Shown: positions 34,331 through 41,381 of the stretch, one piece after another
How positions within the stretch are numbered: the stretch's first letter is position 1
Layout: the number at the start of each line of letters is the position of its first letter
Assembly: GCA_007134085.1 (NCBI GenBank)
Contig: SLLL01000183.1
Location: forward strand, 1 to 44,232
Length of the DNA stretch: 44,232 nucleotides
Direction: 5' to 3'
DNA from: Balneolaceae bacterium
GTDB taxonomy: Bacteria; Bacteroidota; Rhodothermia; Balneolales; Balneolaceae
Position numbers and translations under genes: made by a program
The notes under the pieces: generated by a model
The model's input: the letters and a program-made list of their open reading frames with translations, nothing else
Told to the model about the DNA's origin: nothing
Databases searched by the model: none

Positions 34331-35626
34331 CTATAAATTACTTATTCTCTTCAACCCTTTATGCCCAATATCTTTACGGTAGTAACAGTTTTCAAAACTA
34401 ACTTTTTTAACAGCCTCGTAGGTGTTGTCGATTGCGCCGCGAAGTGTTTTCCCACTGCCAACCACATTTAAAACCCTGCCACCATTGGTAACAATATCAT
34501 CACCTTTTTGTGCTGTTCCAGCGTGAAATAGTTGTGCATCGCCGGAAACTTTATCAAGCCCGATAATTACTTTGCCTTTTTCATACTTGAGGGGGTAGCC
34601 TTCACTGGCGAGAACAACGCAACAGCGATATTTATCATCAATTTGAATAGATTTTTCATCAAGGCGTTGTTCGGTGGCTGCAATCATTAAATCGAGAAGA
34701 TCATTTTCGAGTGACGGCAAAATAACCTGGCATTCCGGGTCACCGAACCGGCAGTTATACTCTACTACTTTCGGCCCATTGGCCGTCATCATCAGCCCAA
34801 CATAAAGAATGCCTGTATAGGCTGATTCTTCAAGCTGCATGCCCGTAATTGTTGGATCAATAATTTCAGCCTGAATTTGTTCAAGAAGAGCTTCATTGAG
34901 CAAAGGTGCAGGTGAATATGCACCCATTCCACCTGTATTTAGGCCGGTATCTCCATCACCAATGCGCTTATGATCTTGTGCATAGTGTAAAATATGGGAA
35001 GTGTGGCCGTCGCAAATTACAAAAACGGAGACTTCCTCCCCTTCCATAAACTCTTCAACTACCAGCCTGCTTGCAGCCTTTGAGAGTGTATCATCTTTTT
35101 TGATTGCAAGCAGCCTTTGCTTTACTTCCTCTTCGCTGTTGCAGATAAAAACACCTTTACCTGCTGCAAGCCCATCTGCTTTGAGTACAATTGGATAGGT
35201 TTCTTTTGATATAATAAATTTAAGCGCATCATCATAATCAAGCGAACTAAAAACAGCGAAATCAGCCGTAGGGATGTTGTATTTCAACATGAACTCTTTG
35301 GCAAATTCTTTACTCCCTTCAAGGCGGGCTGCATTCTTTTCCGGGCCAAAAACGGCAATGTTTTTAGCCCTCAAGAAGTCAGTAATTCCGTTTACGAGTG
35401 GGCCTTCCGGGCCAACTACAACCAGTTCCACATTATTTGAATCAACAAATTCGGCAACAGCTTCGAAATCGTTTACATCTAACTGCACATTTTTGCCAAA
35501 TTGTGCGGTTCCCGGATTACCCGGAGCAATGTGTAGTTTGCCAAGCTTTTCAGACTGAGCAAGTTTCCAGCTTATAGCATGTTCCCTGCCGCCTGAACCT
35601 ATTAAAAGAACGTTATACGTATCCAT
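34331..35626 (-). CDS. purD: phosphoribosylamine-glycine ligase
   Basis: Purine synthesis: phosphoribosylamine plus glycine to GAR with ATP. 431 residues. N-terminal LLIGSGGREHAISWKLAQS, VGPEGPLVNGITDFLRAKNIAVFGP, ATP-grasp VLKADGLAAGKGVFIC, DHKRIGDGDTGLNTGGMGAYSPAP and GLMMTANGPKVVEYNCRFGDPECQVILPSLENDLLDL are the PurD signatures. Stands between tpiA (5-base gap) and luxE. Normal length, ATG start. Confidence 0.97.
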   Translation of the reverse strand: MDTYNVLLIGSGGREHAISWKLAQSEKLGKLHIAPGNPGTAQFGKNVQLDVNDFEAVAEFVDSNNVELVVVGPEGPLVNGITDFLRAKNIAVFGPEKNAARLEGSKEFAKEFMLKYNIPTADFAVFSSLDYDDALKFIISKETYPIVLKADGLAAGKGVFICNSEEEVKQRLLAIKKDDTLSKAASRLVVEEFMEGEEVSVFVICDGHTSHILHYAQDHKRIGDGDTGLNTGGMGAYSPAPLLNEALLEQIQAEIIDPTITGMQLEESAYTGILYVGLMMTANGPKVVEYNCRFGDPECQVILPSLENDLLDLMIAATEQRLDEKSIQIDDKYRCCVVLASEGYPLKYEKGKVIIGLDKVSGDAQLFHAGTAQKGDDIVTNGGRVLNVVGSGKTLRGAIDNTYEAVKKVSFENCYYRKDIGHKGLKRISNL

Positions 35627-35631
35627 TCAGC

Positions 35632-36396
35632 TTAGATTGATTCCGCGGCGTCTAAAATCTGGCCATAACTGTCAGCTTTAAGGCTGGCTCCGCCAATTAA
35701 ACCTCCATCTACATCGGGCATGCTTAGCAGCTCATGAGCATTATCGGGCTTCATGCTGCCGCCATAAAGAATTCTTACTTTGTCCGCACTTGCTTTACCC
35801 CAGCTTTTTTCCACGAGAGAACGGATAAACTTATGCATCTCTTGAGCCTGTTCCGGTGTAGCAGTTTCGCCGGTACCAATAGCCCAAACCGGTTCATACG
35901 CAATCACAAAATTGTCTGAAACATCTTCACCAAGATAGTTCAAAACAGCATTAACCTGCTTTTCAACTACTTCTTCCTGCTTGCCACTTTTTCGCTCTTG
36001 TAAAAGTTCACCAACACATAGAATAGCTTTCAAGCCGTCATCAATAACCTTTTTAGTTTTTTCTGCGATGAGTTCATCTGTTTCGCCATAATACTCTCTT
36101 CGCTCGGAGTGGCCAATTATCACGTATGTACAACCGGCATCTTTCAACATTGAAGTACTGATTTCGCCGGTATACGCTCCATTATCTTGGTTTGATACGT
36201 TCTGAGCTCCTGTTTGGAATCCGCTTCCATTCAAGGCTGACTGTACTGCTGGTATTGAAATAAATGGCGGGCAAAGCAGCGCCTCTGATTTGAACGTCTT
36301 TCCTTCCCAGCTTGCGGCCATCTCTTTAGCCAATTTTGCAGCTTCTGTTGGCCCGGCATTCATTTTCCAGTTTCCCGCAATTAAAAATGTTCTCAT
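35632..36396 (-). CDS. tpiA: triosephosphate isomerase
   Basis: Interconverts dihydroxyacetone phosphate and glyceraldehyde 3-phosphate. 254 residues. Catalytic Lys12 in GNWKMNAGPTEA, catalytic His in YVIIGHSERREYYGE, catalytic Glu in VIAYEPVWAIGTG, phosphate loop in ILYGGSMKPDNA and GGLIGGASLK. ATG start; 5 bases from both the lipoprotein gene and purD. Normal length. Confidence 0.98.
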   Translation of the reverse strand: MRTFLIAGNWKMNAGPTEAAKLAKEMAASWEGKTFKSEALLCPPFISIPAVQSALNGSGFQTGAQNVSNQDNGAYTGEISTSMLKDAGCTYVIIGHSERREYYGETDELIAEKTKKVIDDGLKAILCVGELLQERKSGKQEEVVEKQVNAVLNYLGEDVSDNFVIAYEPVWAIGTGETATPEQAQEMHKFIRSLVEKSWGKASADKVRILYGGSMKPDNAHELLSMPDVDGGLIGGASLKADSYGQILDAAESI

Positions 36397-36401
36397 GGTC
36401 T

Positions 36402-37766
36402 TTATTCGTTTGTTAATGTTGATATTTGTTGTAATCCTCTCACTATGTCATCATATTCGTTGCCAATATACCTTCTGATGATAGTCCCATCAGCATTTAC
36501 AAGGTAACGGGTTGGCACCCGGCTCAGGTTCAATATTTCAACAATATGTTCAGCATCGAATGAACCCGGTTCAACAACATTCCAAAGTTTTTCTCTTTCA
36601 GAGAAAAATGCATCAAGCACAATTTTGTTGCTGCCGAGCGGAACCGTAATAATTTCAAGCCCAAAATTTCTATATATCTGATAAATAGCAATCGTTCTGT
36701 CGAACTGCTGCTGGTACATGGCATTATCAAACCGGGTAACTTCAAGCATAAAAGGGCGCCCGTTCAGTTCGCTTGTATGAAGTGAATCACCGGTGCTGAG
36801 TAAAAAGCTTAATTCAGGAAATGGATAACCTGGTGCGAGAAATTCAAGATCATATCTTTTATTCTCAGCCCACTCCATGGCGAGAATGTTTTCAGAAAAA
36901 GCCTGCTTGAAAGAATCAAGATAAGCCATAGCTTCTTCTGTGCGGGAGCTATCGAATAGCAGTTCAATCCTGTTAATTTCAATCTCCATGATATCGGGGG
37001 AATGTTTTGCCATATCCTGCAGCCTGTCAATAAAGCTAAGTGCACGTTCAAGGCCTTCCGTTTCAGCAAAATACTCAACAAGTACCTCACGTGTACCTGT
37101 TGTAAGGTTACCATACATGTTTAAAATCTCCTCTGTTCTGGCAACCATAAGGGAGTCGTTCCACTCTCTTAAAATAGAAATAGAACTTTCTGCGGATAGC
37201 TTGCCCGCGTAAGTGCCGGGATACTGTTCAAATACATCCCAGTAAATATCACTCCACTTGTCGATCTCAATTCCAATACTATCGGCTGATATTAATCCGG
37301 CATTAATAAAATTCGCAACTCTTGTAAAGCTTCGGTCAACACGTTCAAACGTGCGGAAAACATCGTTTTCGTGTGAATTAATTTCAACCGTTTCATTGAA
37401 TTGAGGTAAACTGGCACGGAGTTCAATCGTATCCTTGTCAGCAAAAATCAGATTTACAATGCCCATCACATTGTTGTTGCGGGAAATAACCACCGGAAAC
37501 TGCCCGGGTCTGTCGAAAGTAACATTACCTGAGAAAAACCCCTGTTGGTCGGTTAGAGCATGGAATAGGGTATCTGTTCTATCGCTTGCTGTTCGTACTC
37601 TGGCAAGTATTTCAATATCACTGTAATCAAAACTATCATCCAGCTCTTCAGAAACGGTTATCTGTCCCTTGATGTGGGCACTATAACTAACCTCCGGTAC
37701 CTCACGGGAACATGAGAACAGAAATAACAAAGCTAAACATAGCAGCAGAAAATTTTTTTTCGCCAT
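36402..37766 (-). CDS. thioredoxin-fold lipoprotein lacking the CxxC site, with N-terminal beta domain
   Basis: 454 residues from ATG 37766 (two further Met upstream overlap gatB and are less likely). Signal peptide LLLCLALLFLFSC|S gives a lipoprotein. N-terminal DUF4369/carboxypeptidase-like beta domain (HIKGQITVSEELDD... to DTIELRASL), a central helical region, and a C-terminal TlpA/AhpC-type thioredoxin domain: YPFPELSFLLSTGDSLHTSELNGRPFMLEVTRFDN... with the cis-Pro strand SRVPTRYLVNADGTIIRRYIG. Where a WCxxC active site should be there is TRFDNAM, so it cannot do thiol-disulfide exchange. Function unknown; possibly a structural or binding derivative of the TlpA family. Confidence 0.85.
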   Translation of the reverse strand: MAKKNFLLLCLALLFLFSCSREVPEVSYSAHIKGQITVSEELDDSFDYSDIEILARVRTASDRTDTLFHALTDQQGFFSGNVTFDRPGQFPVVISRNNNVMGIVNLIFADKDTIELRASLPQFNETVEINSHENDVFRTFERVDRSFTRVANFINAGLISADSIGIEIDKWSDIYWDVFEQYPGTYAGKLSAESSISILREWNDSLMVARTEEILNMYGNLTTGTREVLVEYFAETEGLERALSFIDRLQDMAKHSPDIMEIEINRIELLFDSSRTEEAMAYLDSFKQAFSENILAMEWAENKRYDLEFLAPGYPFPELSFLLSTGDSLHTSELNGRPFMLEVTRFDNAMYQQQFDRTIAIYQIYRNFGLEIITVPLGSNKIVLDAFFSEREKLWNVVEPGSFDAEHIVEILNLSRVPTRYLVNADGTIIRRYIGNEYDDIVRGLQQISTLTNE

Positions 37767-37794
37767 AACCAACGTATTGAGCTTTTCGCCCATC

Positions 37795-39246
37795 TTAACC
37801 ATTTTCTAATTTTTTGGTAACGATATCTGTTGCCAGTTTAGGATTTGCATTGCCCTTAGATTGCTTCATAACCTGGCCAATAAAGAAACCCATCAGTGCC
37901 TTTTTACCTTCTTTGTAGCGCTGAACTTCGTCCGGATTCGCCTGAATTATTTCATCGATAATATCTTCTAGAAAACCTGAGTCGGAAACCTGCAGAAGGT
38001 TGAGTTCTTCAGCTAATTTTAGAGGTTCAATATCCTTATCAAGCATCTCATTGAAGATTGTCTGCATGGCAGATGAACTGATTTTATCATCCTGTTTCAG
38101 GGATATGAGCGCAGTTAAACGTTCAGGAGTAATAGTGAACTCTTCAATTCCAAAACTCTTATCGTTTAGAACGCGAAGCACTTCCGTGAGAATAACATTA
38201 GAAACAGCTTTTGGATCATTCAAATTGGAAATACAGGATTCAAAGTAATCGGCGAGTGGGCGTGTTTCTGTGAGTATATATGCATCATCTTCACTGAGGC
38301 CGAGCTCTTTTACAAACCTTTCAAAACGGACAGATGGAAGCTCCGGCAATTCCGAATTGATCTCATCAAGTGTGTTCTGGTTAATGATGATTGGCGGAAG
38401 GTCTGGCTCCGGGAAGTAACGGTAATCATGTGCTTCTTCTTTCGATCTCATCTCACGGGTAACCAATTTATTAGGATCCCAAAGCAAGGTTTTTTGTACT
38501 ACCTCGCCGCCCGATTCAACCAATTCAATTTGCCGCTCAATTTCATATGTGATAGCTCTCTCAACATTACGGAAAGAGTTCATGTTTTTTAGCTCGGTAC
38601 GGGTTCCCAGCTCTTTTTGGCCACGTGGGCGTATTGAAACGTTTGCATCGCAGCGCAGGCTTCCCTCTTCCATGTTACCGTCGCATACTTCAAGGTATTG
38701 TACAATCTGGCGGATCTTCTTCAGATATTCGTACGCTTCCTGAGGGGTTCGAAGATCCGGTTCTGATACAATCTCAATTAATGGGGTTCCGGCACGGTTA
38801 AGGTCGACCAACGTGTGATAAGGATCCTGATCATGAATTGATTTACCGGCATCTTCTTCCATATGTATTCGAGTAATACCAATCCGTTTGGTGTACTCTT
38901 CAAGTTCGATATCTATGAATCCATCAAAACAAATTGGAGTTTCATATTGCGAAATCTGATACCCTTTTGGGAGATCGGGATAGAAATAATTTTTCCTCGC
39001 AAAAATAGATTTTTCAGCCACTTTACAATTAGTGGCAAGGCCCATTTTTATGGTATATCGAACAAGGTTTTCATTCAATACAGGCAGTGTGCCGGGATGG
39101 CCCAAACATAGCGGGGTAATCTGAGTGTTTGGGGCGCTGCCATATTGAGGAGATACTGCTACAAAGGCTTTGCTATTTGTGAGCAGCTGTGCGTGAACTT
39201 CGAGGCCTATCACAGCCTCGTACTTCTCATTTGAAATTGTTGACAT
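37795..39246 (-). CDS. gatB: Asp-tRNA(Asn)/Glu-tRNA(Gln) amidotransferase subunit B
   Basis: 483 residues from ATG 39246. Transamidation of Glu-tRNA(Gln) with GatA/GatC. Start chosen at MSTISNEKYEAVIGLEVHAQL; 45 residues of upstream open frame do not resemble GatB. Motifs: YEAVIGLEVHAQLLTNSKAF, LPVLNENLVRYTIKMGLATN, IHMEEDAGKSIHDQ, LIEIVSEPDLRTPQEAYEYLKKIRQI, and the C-terminal YqeY-like tail (FFIGQVMKQSKGNANPKLATDIV). Complex partners are not in the window. Confidence 0.96.
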   Translation of the reverse strand: MSTISNEKYEAVIGLEVHAQLLTNSKAFVAVSPQYGSAPNTQITPLCLGHPGTLPVLNENLVRYTIKMGLATNCKVAEKSIFARKNYFYPDLPKGYQISQYETPICFDGFIDIELEEYTKRIGITRIHMEEDAGKSIHDQDPYHTLVDLNRAGTPLIEIVSEPDLRTPQEAYEYLKKIRQIVQYLEVCDGNMEEGSLRCDANVSIRPRGQKELGTRTELKNMNSFRNVERAITYEIERQIELVESGGEVVQKTLLWDPNKLVTREMRSKEEAHDYRYFPEPDLPPIIINQNTLDEINSELPELPSVRFERFVKELGLSEDDAYILTETRPLADYFESCISNLNDPKAVSNVILTEVLRVLNDKSFGIEEFTITPERLTALISLKQDDKISSSAMQTIFNEMLDKDIEPLKLAEELNLLQVSDSGFLEDIIDEIIQANPDEVQRYKEGKKALMGFFIGQVMKQSKGNANPKLATDIVTKKLENG

Positions 39247-39450
39247 TCTAAATTTAACTGTTTCGAAAATTAGCCGAGCAGAAAGATAACAAAGTAATGA
39301 TAGAATATTGTAATCAATTCTGCCGGAATTTGAGGAGTTACAGTTCGGATAAAAGCGGCTTAAATGATTGAAAAAAATCACTTTTATATTTTTTCGAACT
39401 CATTTCATAATTATTCAGCTTTTTTGTTAATTGCTAATATACCTTTAATA

Positions 39451-39464
39451 ATTCTCCGGAGAAT
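39451..39464 (+). promoter_or_regulatory. 14-bp palindrome containing the ribosome-binding site
   Basis: ATTCTCCGGAGAAT is perfectly palindromic, and its second half holds GGAG, six bases before ATG 39468. As RNA it can fold into a 5-bp stem with a CCGG loop and partly hide the Shine-Dalgarno; as DNA it could be an operator. Confidence 0.45.
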
Positions 39465-39467
39465 GTT

Positions 39468-40265
39468 ATGAAGAATATCTACCTCAGCATTATTTCAGCA
39501 ACACTACTTTTAGTACTTACAACAACGGTTTCGCTTGCTCAAAATCACCAGGGATATTACATGCATATTGATTACTTGCATATTGAGCAGTCTGAAATCA
39601 TGAACTTTGAACGTGGAGTTGAAGAAGTTATCAAACCGATTCAACAAGCCAGGATTGATTCTGAAAACCTTAACGAATGGTATCTGTACAGGGTAGCATT
39701 TCCTGGATCGAGAGATACTCGATATAATTATGTTGCCGTGTCTATCAGCAATGATATTTCCGATTTTGAGGATGTTCATAATCAGGTTATCCAATCGTAT
39801 GATGGAAATGACATGAGGCGAATGATGAGCCTTTATTTTAATATGATGGCTCCAACCCACTCTGAACTTTGGAGAATAAATAACAGTGTTTTAGCAACTG
39901 AAGATGCCAAACCAAGCCGCTATTTCGGTATGGATTATATGGATGTGCCTGAAGGTATGGAGTATGCATACCAAATGATGGAAGATGAGGTTGCACGCCC
40001 GCTGCATGAGCTACGAATGGAAATGGGCAATATGGAGGGTTGGGAGCTTTTCACTCTGATTACCCCCGGAGGCAGTGAATATGGATACAATTTTGCGACA
40101 GGAAATTATCTTGGAAATCTTAGAAATCTTGAATTTGGTTTCAATGAAGAACTTATAAGAATCAGCAATCCGGAGACCAATGTGAGAGAATTTTTCGAAA
40201 ATATTGAGGAGACGAGAGACCTTGTTCGTTCTGAACTATGGGAGTTGGTTACGTATGTAAAATAA
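39468..40265 (+). CDS. secreted protein of two similar halves, unknown function
   Basis: 265 residues. Signal peptide MKNIYLSIISATLLLVLTTTVSLA|Q with cleavage at about residue 24. The mature protein is two repeats of about 110 residues: half one (about 30-143) begins YMHIDYLHIEQSEIMNFERGV and ends HSELWRI; half two (about 151-261) begins YFGMDYMDVPEGMEYAYQMME and ends RSELWELV. Matching positions include the EEVIKPI/DEVARPL, NEWYLY/EGWELF and SRDTRYNY/GSEYGYNF segments. It resembles duplicated dimeric alpha-beta-barrel proteins, which is a guess from the pattern. Lone gene with its own ribosome-binding site and terminator. No family recognised. Confidence 0.8.
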   Translation: MKNIYLSIISATLLLVLTTTVSLAQNHQGYYMHIDYLHIEQSEIMNFERGVEEVIKPIQQARIDSENLNEWYLYRVAFPGSRDTRYNYVAVSISNDISDFEDVHNQVIQSYDGNDMRRMMSLYFNMMAPTHSELWRINNSVLATEDAKPSRYFGMDYMDVPEGMEYAYQMMEDEVARPLHELRMEMGNMEGWELFTLITPGGSEYGYNFATGNYLGNLRNLEFGFNEELIRISNPETNVREFFENIEETRDLVRSELWELVTYVK

Positions 40266-40286
40266 TTTATTTGTCGGATGGTGATG

Positions 40287-40321
40287 AAGGCGGCATTCTA
40301 ATAGAGTGCTGCCTTTTTTTT
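40287..40321 (+). terminator. strong intrinsic terminator of the duplicated secreted protein
   Basis: A 12-bp stem (AAGGCGGCATTC / GAGTGCTGCCTT, two G-U pairs) with loop TAATA, followed by eight T (40314-40321). The T-run reaches the stop codon of the convergent agmatine deiminase gene. Confidence 0.88.
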
Positions 40322-41381
40322 ATAAATCTATTCCATATAGCTGTTGAGTGATGCAATGAATGCTCCCCTGCCCCCAAACAAGATCAGCACAGGGAATTCC
40401 AGCCACCACTCTTCCGGGAAAATATTTTTTAAAAAGTGAAACAGCCTGTTCATCATATCTTTCATCATAAAGAGGCAGAAGAACCACTCCATTGGCAATA
40501 TAAAAATTTGCATAGCTTGCAGGCACGTATTCTGACCCATCAACAGTAGTACCCTCTATTTTAGTTTTGGGAAGTGGCAGGGTAACAATCTCGAACGGTT
40601 CTCCTGCGCTGTTTTTAGCACTTTTCAGAATTTCGTAATTCTCTTGCAATGATTTGTAATTCACATCATCAGGATTGTCCGAAATCATCGTCAAAATGGT
40701 GTTTTCATTTAAAAATCGGGATAAATCATCAATGTGTCCATCTGTATCATCACCCGCCAGCCCGTCTTTTAGCCAAATTATCTTTTCAGCACCCAGATAA
40801 TCTGCCAGATAGCCTTCAATTTGCTCTTTACTTAGATGAGGGTTACGATTCTTGTTCAGCAATACAGATTCGGTTGTAAGAAATGTGCCCTTTCCGTTTG
40901 TATCTATACTCCCCCCTTCGAGCACTATTCCCGGGGTAAACTTCTCAATTCCAAAAGCTTCTGAAAACCAACCGGGAAGAGCATTATCTGCATCATAAGG
41001 TGGATATTTGCCCCCCCAGGCATTGTACTCCCAGTCCGTTATTGCAAATTTTTGTTTTTTATTCTGTTTGATGAAAATAGGCCCGCAATCTCTTGCCCAA
41101 AAATCATTTACAGGCGTGCTGAAAATATGTACAGCAGACAGGTCAATTTCCTGTTCAATGAATTTCTTTACGATTTCATCAGTATCAACTTTGGGTTCTA
41201 CAAGTAGAACAATCGGTTCATAGAGATGCAGGGCTTTGATGATTTCGACGTAAACCTTCTCAACCCGCTCCAACCGTTCACCCGGCCATGTTTCTCTGTT
41301 CGCTGGCCAGTGCAATTGTGTTGCTGCATGTGTTTCCCACTCAGCAGGCATGCGGTATCCAAGTTCTTTCGGTGTTTTCAT
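40320..41381 (-). CDS. aguA: agmatine deiminase / peptidyl-arginine deiminase family
   Basis: Hydrolyses agmatine to N-carbamoylputrescine and ammonia. 353 residues. N-terminal MPAEWETHAATQLHWPANRETWPG, WARDCGPIFI, LEGGSIDTNGKGTFLTTESVLL, DGHIDDLSRF and catalytic Cys343 in GQGSIHCITQQ at the C-terminus match the guanidino-modifying fold. Its start overlaps the stop of the secreted nuclease gene (ATGA), so they are cotranscribed. No N-carbamoylputrescine amidase lies beside it. Cytoplasmic. Confidence 0.95.
   Translation of the reverse strand: MKTPKELGYRMPAEWETHAATQLHWPANRETWPGERLERVEKVYVEIIKALHLYEPIVLLVEPKVDTDEIVKKFIEQEIDLSAVHIFSTPVNDFWARDCGPIFIKQNKKQKFAITDWEYNAWGGKYPPYDADNALPGWFSEAFGIEKFTPGIVLEGGSIDTNGKGTFLTTESVLLNKNRNPHLSKEQIEGYLADYLGAEKIIWLKDGLAGDDTDGHIDDLSRFLNENTILTMISDNPDDVNYKSLQENYEILKSAKNSAGEPFEIVTLPLPKTKIEGTTVDGSEYVPASYANFYIANGVVLLPLYDERYDEQAVSLFKKYFPGRVVAGIPCADLVWGQGSIHCITQQLYGIDL

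Noticed and set aside
34308-34334. T-run after purD as a terminator
   Set aside because: The stem beside it has only about four base pairs, too weak to call.
39247-39381. 45-residue N-terminal extension of gatB
   Set aside because: No resemblance to GatB before MSTISNEKYEAVIGLEVHAQL, and a good ATG exists there.
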